Both the position numbers and the translations under genes were made by a program. From Acanthamoeba castellanii str. Neff (lineage: Eukaryota; Discosea; Longamoebia; Acanthamoebidae), in contig NW_004457441.1 in NCBI RefSeq assembly GCF_000313135.1, positions 32,622 to 96,621 of the forward strand: 64,000 nucleotides of DNA, in the 5' to 3' direction. How positions within the stretch are numbered: the stretch's first letter is position 1; each line of letters opens with the position of its first letter. The notes below the pieces were generated by a model. That model was not told the origin of the DNA. It did no database searches and saw only the letters and a list, made by a program, of their open reading frames with translations. Shown piece after piece: positions 33,241 to 46,289 of the stretch.

Positions 33241-36200
33241 TCACTGTGCGGGAGAAGCATCAGCGGCGGTGGGTGTGTCCTCGGCCTTCTTGCCGGCCTC
33301 CTCCTCCGTGGCTGCCACGTCAGCAGCCTTCTTCTCCTCCCCCTCCGTCTTGGCTTGGTCGCCCTCGGCCTCCGGCTTGGCCGCAGCGCCACCCGCCTCC
33401 CGCTTGGCCTTCCACTCGGCCATAAAATTGCCTCCACCGCCGGGTCCGGCCTTGGGTCCGCCGCCGGGCGCGGGGGCGGGTCCGCCCACCTTGCGGGCCA
33501 TGCGCTCGCGGGCCGACTCGACCTCGCCGGCCGCGCCCTCGCCGCCAGGACCTGCCGCACCACCGGGCATGCGCGGGGGCTGGGCCGCGTTGCTCTCGCG
33601 CCGCAGGCGGAAGAAGGAGCCCTTCTGCATCTGACCCAGCACGTCGCCCAGGGCCGGCGCGCCGGCGGGTCCGCCCGGCATCGGCTTCGCGCCCGGCGGT
33701 AGCTTGCGCGCCGCTGTCAGCATCAAAGAACGAAGAGGAGGAAAAAGAACGAAGAGTCAGAAGCAGTGGCGGCAGGCGGGACGAAGATCTTCGTCGCGTC
33801 GCGATGAAGATGGAGCTGTACCGGGACCGGGGTTGGGGTTGGCGGCAGCGGCGGCGGCCTTCTTGGCCTTCTCCACCTTCTGCTTGTTCTCCTTCTCTGC
33901 GCGCTGCGCAAGTGGAAGGTCATACGTGAGACACGACACACGACACACAGGACATGGAGTGCAGGCGGCATGCTGCATACCTCGAAGGCGTCGAGGAACG
34001 AAGTCACCGTGGAGAAGAACTGGTCCGGCGTGCACTGGGCACCCTCACCGAACGCATCCGCGAGCTGCTTGAAGTCCTCCTATTGGCGTGTGTCGTGTTA
34101 AAAAAAATAAAAATAACATAAAACAAAGGCATTTCGGAGCAAAAATAAATAAATTAATAAATTAAGATAAAAATAATAAATAAAAATTGTGCGTGCCTCC
34201 ATGGTCTTGGTGTCGGCTTCGAGGTGGTCGCACTCCTCCTTCTTCTTTTCGTAGAATTCGGTCATCATGGCCCGGAAGGGGTCGCTGGCGTCCTCCGAGC
34301 TCAGCGGGATCTCGCGCTCGATCTGCTTGAAGCCCTGGCCCAGCTGCGCCACGTTCGACTGCACCGTCGACAGCGACACTGTGTCCGGCACGCGCACGCG
34401 TGTGAGCGCAGACAACACACACGAACGCGACACGAACGGACACGACACGACACGACACGACACGACACGACACGACACGACACGACACGACACGACACGA
34501 CACGACACGACACGACACGACACGACACGCGGGGGCAAGTGGTGGAGTACCGCGGGCGGCAGGCGGGACGTGCTTGAGCTCGCGACCGAAGGTGATGGCC
34601 TCGGGGTACTTGTTGGTGACCAGGTCGACCAGGTAGTGCAACAGCGTCGAGTCGCCCTCGGCCGACTTGGTGTCTCTGTTACGCGCGCAGAACAGAGCGT
34701 AAGTCAAAGCAACCGCACACACGCGCTGCACGCCGCGCCGCACACGCGCAGGAATGACGACGTACCGGAGCTTGTTGAGGGCGTCGAGCTTGAACCCGTA
34801 GGCGGCGCCACGGAACGAGCCGCCGTTGAGGTAGTTGCCCAGGGCCAGCACCACCTCGAGCACCTTCTTGAACTTGGTCGACTTCTTCACCTCATCGCAC
34901 GCCGCCAACACCGCGTCCACGTCCTGTCCCACAACACACACACACGACACGCACGACACACGGCACACACGGCACACGACACGCACGACAAGACACACAC
35001 CCGGTGAGGCTAGTGAAGAGTGCCGGGGGGGGGTCAGAGGCCGACGTACGGGGCGGACAGAGTCGCGGAGCTCGGGGTACTTGAGCTTGAACAAGAAGGC
35101 CTTGAGGCGCGCCTCCAAGCGGGGAATGGTCTGTGGGCGCAGGCGACACTCGCAGTGAGCTCGTGTCGTGTGTATCGTGTGTGCCGCGTGTGCCGCGTGT
35201 GTCGTGTAAAGGTGGGGAGGGGCGTTACCCGAATCTCCCAGAAGTACTGTTCGGCCTTGCCCAGCTTGGATCGGTCGTCGGGGTAGGACGAGATTTGCTC
35301 GAGCTCCTCCGCCGTCGGGATATAGCCCAGCAAACTCTGTAGGCGGGAACTAAATTCAGTTCATGAACCCACGACACACGACACACGACACACGACACAC
35401 GACACACGACACACGACACACGACACACGACACACGACACACGCATGATTGCGCGTAGGTACCTCGACGCCTTCAGCGGTGAGGATGTTCTCGTCGAGCT
35501 TGAGGATGGCCTTCTTGATGTCTTCATTGCTGCATCGGAACCGTGCAAGCATAATTGCTGAAAAAATGAAATAAATAAAAATCAGAAATGAATCGATGCG
35601 TGTGCTATGGTGCGTGCGTGTGCGTGTGCGTGTGCGTGTGCGTGTGCGTGTGCGTGTGCGTGTGCGTGTGCGTGTGCGTGTGCGTGTGCGTGTGCGTGTG
35701 CGTGTGAGTGCGGTACCGCAGTTGTTGGCCCTCTTGGTGTCGATGAGGGTGACCACGGCTTCCTTCTTCTTTCCCGCCCCCTCGCCCGCCTCCGCGGACA
35801 CCTCTGTAACCACCGCACACCATTAATCACCAGCACGACACACGCCACACGCACCACCGCACACGACACGACACGCACGGCTCACGACACGCATGACACG
35901 GTGGAGTTAATTGCGCACCCTTCTTGACGGCCTCCTTGGCGGCGAAGAGGCGCTCGACTTCGTTGGGGTCGAGGTCGATGTTGACCTCGGTGACGTCCTT
36001 CCAGTAGGAGGAGATCACCTTGTTGTTGGGGATCTTGGTCCAGTTGAACTGCTTCATCTTCGTGCTGGGCTTCACCACCGGCTTCGGCGGCAGCGCCGCT
36101 GTAGTCACGAAGAACCATCAAACAACCACGCACGACACGACACGACACGACACGACACACGTGTGTGTCAACGACATGTAATGAGGAATGTTGTCGATTG

Positions 36201-39200
36201 CATTCCTGAGACGGATTGGGGGGCACGTACGACCGCCGGCGGGGGCGCCGGGGGCGGCACCCGGAGGGCCGGGCGGACCAGGCGGGCCGGGAGGCGCCGG
36301 AGCTAAATCGGTGGCCGAGCGCTGGGGTCAGCCAAAGGGGGTCTACGGTGGGGGAGCGGTGGGCGGTACCGCCAGGCGCGGGGGGAGGTCCGGGCGGGCC
36401 GGGCGGGGCCGGCGGGCCGGGAGGAGCTGGGGCACCGGGCGGGGGAGGCGGACCGGGCGGCGCCGGAGGACCAGGCGGCGGANNNNNNNNNNNNNNNNNN
36501 NNNNNNNNNNNNNNNNNNNNNNNNNNNNNNNNNNNNNNNNNNNNNNNNNNNNNNNNNNNNNNNNNNNNNNNNNNNNNNNNNNNNNNNNNNNNNNNNNNNN
36601 NNNNNNNNNNNNNNNNNNNNNNNNNNNNNNNNNNNNNNNNNNNNNNNNNNNNNNNNNNNNNNNNNNNNNNNNNNNNNNNNNNNNNNNNNNNNNNNNNNNN
36701 NNNNNNNNNNNNNNNNNNNNNNNNNNNNNNNNNNNNNNNNNNNNNNNNNNNNNNNNNNNNNNNNNNNNNNNNNNNNNNNNNNNNNNNNNNNNNNNNNNNN
36801 NNNNNNNNNNNNNNNNNNNNNNNNNNNNNNNNNNNNNNNNNNNNNNNNNNNNNNNNNNNNNNNNNNNNNNNNNNNNNNNNNNNNNNNNNNNNNNNNNNNN
36901 NNNNNNNNNNNNNNNNNNNNNNNNNNNNNNNNNNNNNNNNNNNNNNNNNNNNNGGGGACCTCCTTGATGCTAATCACGAGCAACCGATGTGAGTGCGTGT
37001 CGTGTGTCGTGTGTCGGGTCGTGTGTGCGGTGGCACGAACCTGGCGGAACCGCCGGTCATGGCGCGCATGAGGGCGTCCTTGACGCGCATGGTGTTGAGC
37101 GCGCGGTTCCTCTCGGTGAGCTCCTGGACCTCCTTGGTCAGCTCGGCCACGCTCGTCTCGGCCTTGGTCAACCGACGGCTCAGGCCCTTCACCTTCGTCT
37201 CGTGCAACCGAACCAAATTGTCCAATTGACTGCGCGCCGTGGTGCGTTATGTCAGATGCGCGTCTCAATGCGCTTCAGAGTGAAAGAGAGTGAAGGGGCG
37301 GGGGGGTTACGTTTTGGGCATGAGCTCGAGCTGTTCGTCGACCAGGCCACCGGCGTTGACGAGGAGGTAGTACTGCTTGAGCAGCGTCTCCAGACCCTTC
37401 CATGACGTCACTCTGTGGTGTGGTGTGGTGTCGTGTGTGCGGTGTGTGCGGTGCCGTGTGTGCGTGTGCGGTGGTGCGTGTGAGCAGCAGGAACGTTGGG
37501 CGGTAATGCGCAGGGTCGGTCGAAGATAAGGGACCACGTACCCGGCCTCGGTGTTGGCGGTGAGTTGGGTGATGGTCTGGAAGACGGTGAGGAAGGACGA
37601 GTAGTACTCCGTCTCCACCACACTTCGCATCCAATATTGGAACATCCTATCGTGTGTGCGTGTGCGTGTGCGTGTGCGTGTGCGTGTGCGTGCGATGCGG
37701 CGAGTGTCGTGCGGTTAGCAGTTGTTGAATTGCACGCAACGGCCTCACCGCCGCCAGCGCGACGTACTGCGGGGGCTCGTTCTTAGGGACACCGCCGATA
37801 CGCGATCCCTGTGTGAGTTACTTGTAAGCCACGACGTGTCGCGATCGAGAGAGAGAGAGAGAAAGAGAGAAGGGCGAGCGCGGCTACGCACACTCCAGAT
37901 CTTGAGCTGCTTCTTGTCTTCCTCCTTCTCCTCCTTGTACACGTTGAGCTGCACGATCACGCTCTCCGAAGTCTCCCACGCGTTTCTGGGTGTGGCATAC
38001 AATCATTCAGTGACTTGCGCGTCATCGGTAGTGTGCGTGTGCGTGTGCGATTGCGCGTGCGGTGGTGCGTGCGCGTGTAGGTTTACCTGAGGCTGTCGAG
38101 CTTCTTCTCGAACTTGAGCTTGACGAACAGCTTGCGTGCCTTGGCTCGATCCTCCACATCATCTGAGACGCCCTCACACACGCGAATGAGTGCAATGAAA
38201 TTTCGATGTCTGTCGGAGTGCAATGTCCTGGCGTACCGGGCGAACTGATGAGCGAGTTGATGAGCGAGAGCGTCTGCGTGATGAAGTCGGCGTCGGCGTC
38301 CTTCTTGTCGAGCAGGTTGACCTGTGATTTCCCGACAGGGAGGTGGTTGTCAGCCAATCAACTCTTTTCGATCAATCGCACAGCAGGGGAGGGCGCACCA
38401 GGTAGGTGTACTGCGACTTGGCCTTGCTCTTCTCACCAAACTCAATGAGGGCGGCTGCATTGTTGACATTCATCAGATTATATCCACATATCCATATAGA
38501 GAGATATACTAAATATATAAAGAAATAAATGTAAAATAAATATAAAAAGAATGAAAGCGACAGTGTACGAGTCTGACGTACCCTCCACGAGATCGTGGCC
38601 CTTGGGCGGCAGCAGGCACACCGCGGCGAGCAGGCGCAAGACTTCGGTCTGCACGCCTTGATCTTCGGTCTCGATGAGGAAGGCGATCTGCTTGATGTTG
38701 CCCACGGTCATGATGGCGTTGATGCCCGCGCTGGTGTCCAGAAGCATCTCGATGATCTTCAGACATCCCACCATCACCGCGAAGTCGTTACCCGTTTTCC
38801 TTTGGTCGCGAAGAAGAAAAGAAGTGGCTCCGAGTCAGCCGTGTGCGACACACGACACACACGACACACACACACACGACACACACACACGACACACACG
38901 TGCGAGAGCTCTGCGCCAGCGGTGGAAGGTTTGTACCTCTCCTTCTGTTGTTTGTCGTTGAGAATGTCGAGCAGGACTTCAACTCCGAATGCGGGCGGAT
39001 TCACAAACTTGGAGATCCAGCTGTTGCTGACCTCTGCAAACCACACGCGCACGACACGACACACGCGGGAAAAAGTGAGCAGCGACACACGACACGACAC
39101 GACACACACGCGAGCATGACACGTGCGACGCACAGTGCGGAGTGAATAACATACCGGGGATACGCTCGGTGAGCTTGTCGAGGAACTCCTGGCTGTCCTC

Positions 39201-39789
39201 GCCACGAAGGCCGTGGGTGTAGTACGTGGGCGGATCTCCCTCGTCCAGCTCCTCTCCGCTCTCCTCCACATTGTCGAACAGTTTGCCTGTGTGTCATGGC
39301 GCGTGTTGCGTGTTGCGTGTTATCAGAAGCAACGACACGACACGACACGACACGCGACACGACAGTAGAGAACGCACTCTTGCGTGCAAGGCGGCCATCG
39401 GACTGGTAGGGTGAGAGCGAGAGGCGCGGGGACGTGGTGGTGCGTGGGGAGAGGGAAGTGGAGGTGCCGCCGGTGGTCGGCTTGACAGGCGGCACGGCGC
39501 TGTCGCTCGACTTCTTGCTCGACTTCTTCTCCTTCTTTTCCTTTCGCTTGCCGCTGCTCTTCTTCTCCTTTTTGCTCTCCTTCTTGCTCGCCTTCTTGTC
39601 CATCACTGCCCACCAAGCCAAAAGACAATAATGAGAAAATACCGCACACAACAAAAATACTTAGTTACCCCTGACGAAATTATATTTTTTTATTTATTAT
39701 TTGTATTTACACTCTCTATTAGTTTTGTCGCCCTCTTTCGCTTTCGTTCTTTGCCAATCAAAAGAACGAGAGAGCGTACCGGAAGCCAT
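33241..39789 (-). CDS. Diaphanous-related-type formin 1
   Basis: The first coding exon is 10 bases (39789-39780, MAS), followed by a Lys/Ser-rich leader (MDKKASKKESKKEKK). Next is the GTPase-binding/FH3 armadillo region at about 39.3-37.6 kb (SWISKFVNPPAFGVEVLLD, MVGCLKIIEMLLDTSAGINA, NIKQIAFLIETEDQGVQTEV, VNLLDKKDADADFITQTLSL), then a coiled coil (VKGLSRRLTKAETSVAELTK). The proline-rich FH1 is interrupted by an N gap at 36483-36953. FH2 starts near 36100 (MKQFNWTKIPNNKVISSYW) and includes NNCGTAL/TLIDTKRANNC, VLALGNYLNGGSFRGAAYGF (the conserved GNYLN-G motif) and ends near EDFKQLADAFGEG. The tail is Gly/Pro- and Ala/Lys/Glu-rich. It nucleates and elongates actin filaments using profilin-actin. 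Many introns carry CA/CG repeats. A C-terminal DAD was not obvious. Confidence 0.88.
34441..34529. repeat. Intronic pentamer repeat ACACG
   Basis: About 18 tandem copies of ACACG (+ strand) in an intron of formin 1. Confidence 0.95.
35370..35443. repeat. Intronic heptamer repeat ACACGAC
   Basis: About ten copies of the same heptamer as at 10118-10283, here on the non-coding strand of a formin 1 intron. Confidence 0.95.
35616..35706. repeat. Intronic hexamer repeat GTGCGT
   Basis: About 15 copies of GTGCGT, a strictly alternating purine/pyrimidine tract. A shorter array of the same type lies at 54118-54167 in the other orientation. Confidence 0.95.
36483..36953. other. Assembly gap (471 N) inside the formin 1 FH1 region
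   Basis: A run of N replaces part of the proline-rich FH1 exon or exons. The left flank is a GGC/GGG repeat coding for Pro/Gly on the - strand, a typical place for assembly failure. Confidence 0.98.
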
Positions 39790-40176
39790 CTTTGCTGGCT
39801 TGTGGCGAAGGCGGATCAAGTGTTCTACGGGTTGCTGCGCTTGTTCGCTTCCTCAAGGCGCGGTACAGGGTGTGTTGTGTGACTCTGTGCGGATGGTTGC
39901 AAGAGGATGAAACAACAGCTCCGCACTCGTTAGTGGAAGGGTACTCAGGAAGGAGTGGTGGGGCTCCTCGTGCTGGTGGTTGCCCCACTTTGGTGCCGAA
40001 GGCTAACGAGATCCCAAGAATGCCTGTGGAATGTGTGCATTTTTTAAATTCTTCACATAGTTTGTGTTCCTTCTGCGGTGCTCTCACCGAACTCAGGCGT
40101 AAGACGAGAGACTGGTTGTGAGGGTGGCCCTGTGGCGTAGTTGGTTGCAGTTTGCTGATTTGGCGGTGGATGTACT
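39790..40176. other. Intergenic stretch between the two formins
   Basis: Upstream of formin 1 and downstream of formin 2, both on the - strand. No exon or RNA gene could be supported; a tRNA-like start near 40129 was rejected. Confidence 0.4.
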
Positions 40177-43100
40177 TCAGGGCGGCTCCCTACTCGTCTT
40201 GGAAGTTGGCCCCTGGTGTGTGCAGCGTAAGTTTAGGTAAGACTTGGCTTGCATTCGGGCGGTGACCGTACCAGGTGCTGGGAAACTGGGCTCTGAAGAG
40301 TTGCCAGATTCGCGCAGGCCACCAACGTTGCCCGCCTCATCCGTGCGCCCTGCGTGTTGCGTGTGCGGTCGTGCGTGTGCGGTCGCCCACCCACGTACGG
40401 ACACAGCGATGAGCAGGTGGTAGGCCGACGATGGGCAGGTAGGACAGCGTACCAGAGTCGACGTCGGTCACTTCGGGGGTGGCGACCAATATGCCCGAGC
40501 CTCCGCCAAACGACCCGATGCGCGTTCTGACGGTGCCCGGCGTGACTACCTTGGCCGAGTCCTCGGCCAGCGCAGTCGCAGTTGAGCCCACCTCGGGGAA
40601 CGACGCCAGCGAGAGCGACCTCTTCAATAGGGAAACGGCCGGGCCATCGGACGGCGACGGCTCTACCCCCGCCGCTGCCGCTGATTCGGCCGCCGGGGCC
40701 ACCGACGACCCGGGCGCCTTGCGCAACTTGCTCAGGAATTCTGCGCACATTCCACAATGATGAGTCGCGGCCGTTTCTCTCTAGGGATGGTGGTCATGGT
40801 ACGTACCAGGAACGACGGCCGGCTCCTGAGGCCGGGCGGCGAGGGGATCGATCACGGGGCGCGAGATCGACGTTCGCAGCTTGCCAAACTCTACAGGGGA
40901 GGGCGAAGCCAGTTAAAGAAAAGGAAAGAAAAAGAAAAAAAAGGCGGCAGCGTGGCGGGAACTCGAGAAGATGGCGAACCGGCTGGTGACGTGGGGAGTC
41001 CCATGCCTGGAGCGATCGCTTCACCCCGTCTGGTGGTCCCCAAAAAAGTGTATGAGGTCAAAGTACGCGCGCAGCACCGCCACACGCACACACACGACAG
41101 GCTCGATTAAAAGCCGTACAAGCCAGTCCGGGCAGGCCAGGCGAACTGCTGGCGCTGGTGCCGCTCGGCGCGGAGCCGGACAACTTCCTCGCTGCACAGC
41201 AGTCACAAATTTGATCAGAGTTCATGGGGTGCCAGTCGCCTCGTCAGGAAGAGTTGAGCTCGGTCGAGGAATTCAATTAGGGAAGAGTTTGCGTACTTGC
41301 GGCTGCGGCCATCTTGATCGCCTTCTCCTCCTTCATTCTCATGTCCTTCTCCGCGCGCTGGTGGTTGAGCGATAGATGCGGATTGGCAAGGGGACGCGTC
41401 AGCACGCACTGATGTGGCGGGCGATGTCGATGGAGAGGAGGGAGGGGGCTGCGAACCTCGTAGGCGTCCATGAACGCGGTGATACAGGAGAACAGCTGGT
41501 CGGGTGTGCATTGCGGGCTTTCGCCGAATGCGTCGGCCAGTTGCTTGAAGTCCTCCTGCGAATCGCAGTTGGTTTCGTACCACACAGAAATCAAGTAACG
41601 AGGCTGAGCAACGCCACGCTGCGGCAGACGCACCGCACACCCACACTCGCACATGCAACACGCCACCACACACAGCCACTTTGATAAGGAGAAAAAGGTA
41701 AAACCTCCATGGTCTTGCTGTCGGCGTGGAGCTGGTCGAAGTCCTCCTTGCGGAACATGAATTCGGTCATCTGGCGCAGGAACGGGTCGCTCGGGTCCTC
41801 CGAGCTGAACGGCAGCTCGCGCTCCACGGCCTTGAAGCCCTGGTTCATCTGCGCCAAGTTGGACTGCACCGAGGACAAAACGACTGTTGCAAACATACAA
41901 TCAGTTGATGTGGTGTGCGATGTTGCAAGTGCGGATGTGCGTGTGAGTGTGCAATAGGTACTTCGTGCGGCGATGGGGAACGTTCTTGAGCTCACGGCCC
42001 CAGTTGACCGCTTCCGGATATTTGCTGTTGACCAGCTTCACCAGGTAGTGCAGCAGCGTGGTCTCGCCGTCGGCCGACTTGGTGTCTCTGTAGTCCGACA
42101 AACAATGCAATGCGTCAGTCGTCGGTAACTATCAGCCGAAGCGCGTGCGCGGCAACGACGACGTACCGGAGCTTGTTGAGTACGTCGAGCTTGAACCCAT
42201 AGGCAGAGCCGCGGAACGAGCCGCCGTTGAGGTAGTTGCCCAGGGCCAGCACCACCTCGAGCACCTTCTTGAACTTGGCCGACTGCTTCACTTCGTTACA
42301 GGCTCCCAGCACCGCATCGATCTCCTGCGCACGCCACACATTCACATGCGACGGTGATGAGGGTCGAACGGCGTTCGTAACAGCACGCACGCACATTCAG
42401 AAAGTGTGCTGTACCGGACGAATGCTGTCCTTCATCTCGGGGAACCTCAGCTTGAAGAGGAACGCTTTCAGCCGGGGCTCGAGTCGCTTGATGTCCTGTC
42501 AACATAACGAACAACGACGACATCAGACCAGTGACCGACCACTATGTCGACAGGCGGCCAGGTGGCGAACCTTGGCGGTCAAGAAGTACTGCTCCGCCTT
42601 GCCCAGCTTCGACCTGTCGTCGGCGTAGGCCGTGAGCTGTTCGATCTCCTCGGGCGTGGGGATGTAGTTCAGGAGAGTCTGCAGGCAAACCGGTGAATTC
42701 ATTAAAAGGGGGTGCGGTCTTAGACCAACAACTTTTCTGAGCGTGTGTGCGCACTGCGCTCATATATGTATATCGAATGCGTGTGAGCGGCGGTCGTACC
42801 TCGACGCTTTCGGCACTGAGCTTGGATTCGTCGAGCCTGAGAATGGCCTGCTTGATGTCCTCATTGCTCATCTTGAACCTCGACAGCGCAATAGCTGTGC
42901 CGCCCAACAGAAGTGCCAACCACCGCAAGATGAACAACAAAGCAGAGCAGACCCGGCCAGCAACGGAGCGCGTACCGCAGTTGTTGGCGCGCTTGGGGTC
43001 GAGCAGGGTGACATTCGTTTCCTTTTTCTTTGTTCCTGCATCTCCAGGTCCCATGATCTCTGCGCCAGCCAAGGCAGATAAAATTGTCAAGCGTGGTGCG

Positions 43101-45147
43101 TGTGCTGTGCTGTGTGCAGTGGTGCGCACCCTTTTTGTCCTCACGAGCGGCGAAGAGAAGCTCGACCTCGTTGGAGTCGATCTCGATGCCCACCTCGGTG
43201 ACATCCTTCCAGTAGGAGGAGACCACCTTGTTGTTGGGAATCTTGGTCCAGTTGAGCTGCTTCATCTTCGTGCTGGGCTTCACCACCGGCTTCGGCGGCA
43301 GCTGTAAGCCTGCGTGTGTCATGTACCGTGTTGCGTGTGGGTAACGTGTTGGTCCAAACACCTCAACAATCGGGTCAACCGGCAGTACCTGCGGAGCTGG
43401 CGGACAGGCCGCCGGGTGGCGGAGGGCCATGCGGCGGAGCACCAGGCATCCGAGGGGCTGCAAAAGTGGTGACATCAGCAGCGAAAAGAGGTATTTATGC
43501 CTGGGATAGGGATGCGCACCCATGGGCGGCGGGGGCGCGCCAGGCGCGGGCGGGGCGCCAGGTGGCGCTGGTGGGCCGGGTGGAGGCGGCGGACCTGGCG
43601 GGGCGCCAGGCGCGGGTGGGCCGGGTGGAGGCGGCGGAGCAGCGGGCGCTGCACACAAAAGGCCATAAATGAAGAGACGAATCGTGAGTTGCGAAAAAAC
43701 ATGGCAGGTAGGACTTGGGTAGCTGTACCTGCTGGCGGTGGGGGAGGCGGAGGAGCGTTGGTACTGAGAGGCGGGGGTGCGGGGATGCTCGCGGATGCCT
43801 CCTCGCGTGGAACTATTTTACACATTTAACACACAGCACACCCGACACAGGCGATGCATCCAACCAAGCACGAAAGCGTACCCTCGGCGAGGTTGTTGTG
43901 GTCTTCAAGTCTCGGAGTCCTGGTGGCTGGTGGAGATGGAAATAACCGTAAGCTTAAACAGAATCTGGTGCAAAAGGAGCCAAGCAGTGGCACGCACCCA
44001 AACCCATCGATGAGGCTGCCAACTCCCTCGTGACTGGCATGCTGCACATAGATAGAGGCAATGGAGTGATAACTGTATTCTTTGATGCCGGCAGGCCAAA
44101 CGGCAAGTGGGGGTGTGTACGATTGGCTTGTCCCGCCCATGGCTTTCATCAGCGACTCCTTGACCCTGAGGGTCTGCAAGTTCCTACACACGACGACGAG
44201 GTCAGCGCTTTCTTTGGCAAGCTGCAAGTCGAGCTTCGAAGTAGTTGTACCTGGCCTTCTCGCTCATCTCATTCAATTTCTTGTTGACCTCGGCGTAGGC
44301 GTTCTCGGCTTGCGTCAATCGACGAGTGAGACCCTTCACCTTGGACTCGTGCAAACGCTCGATGTGGTCCATTTTTCTGTTGTTGCGCGGGTCCCCCACC
44401 GTGAGCCGACATGTTTACAGATGAAAAGAGTGTGCTACACGCGGTTTGGAGGTGAGGCATCGTACGACTTGGCCATGAGCACCATGTTCTCCTCTACCCC
44501 TCCAACGTAGGAGAGAACAAAGAACTGCTTCAAGAGGGTGGCAAGCCCGCTCCATGATTCGGCTCTGGGGAGTGGCCACGAAGCAAGCGAGTTAGTCTTA
44601 TTTCATGTTTCCCGCTGCGTGGCACAAGGAAGAGACGAGGGTACCCGACGTCTTTCAAGCTGATGATGTGGGTCATGATTTGAATGACCGTGAGGAAGCT
44701 GTGGTAGTGTGGCGTGCTCATGACATCGCGCCTCCAGGTCTGAAGCACTCTGCATTGGAATGGCCACCCCATATTCCGTGATGTATTTAGATTATTTGTC
44801 AGATGAGGTGATCTTCACGCCACAGGAAGGGCCTCCTAGAGGGTCTACATACTTGACGATGTCTGACCCAACGAAGGGCTCCTGTGCGGCCAAACGTGAG
44901 CGGAATATATAAAGTCTGGCGAGTGTAGTGTTGGGGGGGGGCTTAGCATCAAGGCGGAGTAGGGAACGTACGGCGAGTAGCCGCTCGAGCGCTTTGTTTG
45001 CGTCCTCTCGCGGTGGCTCCTGTTCCTCAACCGCGTCAAACCAGTTGGTGGATCCATCTCTGGGAGAGAAGGGAGATGTTTGTTACGAGTGCGTTTCCCA
45101 CGGCCTCAAAACATGTATAGTGTAAGTACGTACAGCGAACCCTGCAT
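40177..45147 (-). CDS. Formin 2, N-terminally short paralogue
   Basis: It begins with a 14-base exon (45147-45134, MQGSL) spliced to DGSTNWFDAVEEQEPPRED, then VLQTWRRDVMSTPHYHSFLT, ATLLKQFFVLSYVGGVEENM and a coiled coil (IERLHESKVKGLTRRLTQAE), all equivalent to the last part of formin 1's regulatory region. FH1 exons at about 43.8-43.4 kb code for Pro/Gly/Ala-rich stretches. FH2 (about 43.3-41.5 kb) has MKQLNWTKIPNNKVVSSYW, LLDPKRANNCG, VLALGNYLNGGSFRGSAYGF and EDFKQLADAFGES. The tail includes EFLSKLRKAPGSS and Ser/Thr-rich exons; the last one may end at 40177. The FH3 armadillo core and GTPase-binding part are missing, so Rho control and autoinhibition are probably different. The start and the final exons are uncertain. 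Confidence 0.8.
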
Positions 45148-45558
45148 TGTGGCCCACTCTCAAGAAGGCCCGCCAGTTGAAGCCTTTGTTGGTTGTTGCG
45201 TCTCAACGTGGATACGTTTACTGGTTGAGGGTCGACAACGTTGCCTGCCAGAAATCGCGAAAATGAAAAAAAAATGAAAAGAAAAGAAAACGCAGTAAAA
45301 ACAAAAACAAATTTAAATAGCTGGCCCAAAAACAAGAGGACGTAGCGCCCCCCCCCCAAAGCCGCTCCAGGAGAAGGACTACACCAGAGATAGATTAAGA
45401 TGAAGAAGAAAAGGGTGGGGGAGTTTGGCCGGCACTTGCGCTTCTATTCTTGGGCACAGCATTCCTTGGGTACGGCAATATTGTTTTTTAATATAATATA
45501 TATCGAATATTAACAAGTACGCTACAAGAGGTTTGATGGTGCCGATGCTTCGTTCGCT
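45148..45558. other. 5' flank of formin 2
   Basis: Includes a poly-C run (about 45350-45357) and A/T-rich pieces. A - strand stretch just upstream of the start reads NWRAFLRVGHNAGFA in another frame, so an additional upstream exon of formin 2 is possible; its phase does not fit the next exon. Confidence 0.3.
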
Positions 45559-46059
45559 TCAGCCGAGGAAAGACAAGCTGGGCGCTTTGGAGTCGTAGGC
45601 GAGCCGTGCCAGGGCCTTGGCCTGGCTGACGCGCACGTCCACCTCGAGAAAGGCGAGTGCAGGGGCGCCGCATGACTCTCGCGCAGCGTCCTTGTTCGCC
45701 ATCTTCTCCGTCTCTGCCTTTGTCGCTTGTGCTGGCGGATGTCGCTGTCGTCGTTCCTCCTTGTCGCGTCGTCCCAGCGATGGCAGGCGCCGCCGTCTTC
45801 TTCGTTCGTCATCACCGCTTGACGGTGGCGAAGAAGAGGACGAGGAAGAGGAAGATGAAGAAGTAGAAGCCTGTTGGGGGTGCTTCTGTGTTGGTGGTGA
45901 TGAGGATCTTGGCGAACTCTGCCGCTTGTTGGCCTCCTGCTGACTTCGCTTCTGTAGTTCAGGCAGGGTGAAGGGCGTGTCCTCGGGGCAGAGCGCCAGC
46001 ATGTAGAGGTTGCCCAGACCGCGCAGCTGTCGCACCCGCACATCCTCATCCGCTGCCAT
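45559..46059 (-). CDS. Small unknown protein, Ser/Arg-rich
   Basis: Intronless 166-residue frame. The N-terminus RVRQLRGLGNLYMLALCPED is followed by LPELQKRSQQ. A poly-Ser and Arg-rich centre is disordered-looking, and the C-terminus ends VSQAKALARLAYDSKAP. No family is recognised. The neighbouring gene at 46290-46748 shares LPEL near the start and QAKALARY near the end, which suggests a diverged tandem pair. The frame has the GC-rich codon use of real genes here. Confidence 0.5.
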   Translation of the reverse strand: MAADEDVRVRQLRGLGNLYMLALCPEDTPFTLPELQKRSQQEANKRQSSPRSSSPPTQKHPQQASTSSSSSSSSSSSPPSSGDDERRRRRRLPSLGRRDKEERRQRHPPAQATKAETEKMANKDAARESCGAPALAFLEVDVRVSQAKALARLAYDSKAPSLSFLG

Positions 46060-46289
46060 CTCCTCTTCTTCTTCTTCGTTAGTTAGCTAACCAACTCTAC
46101 GACGTCTTGCCTCTTCTTCTTTCGATCGACTTCTTATCTTACCATGTTCTTCACTCTCTGTCATCGCCTCTCTGCTGCTCTTTTTGGGCCAGCGGCGCGA
46201 GGGGATTGGTTTCCATTTATAAATTTATTGGTGTGTTGTTACAGGGAGTCAAGCCTTTTCTTTTTCATAGTCACCGGTGCGGCACTTCG

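Noticed and set aside
36188..36480. + strand Gly/Arg-rich frame next to the gap
   Set aside because: Antisense of the formin 1 FH1 proline codons.
40129..40205. tRNA-like start (GGCCCTGTGGCGTAGTTGGTT)
   Set aside because: It resembles a tRNA 5' half and A box, but no GGTTCGANTCC B box, anticodon stem or matching acceptor strand follows.
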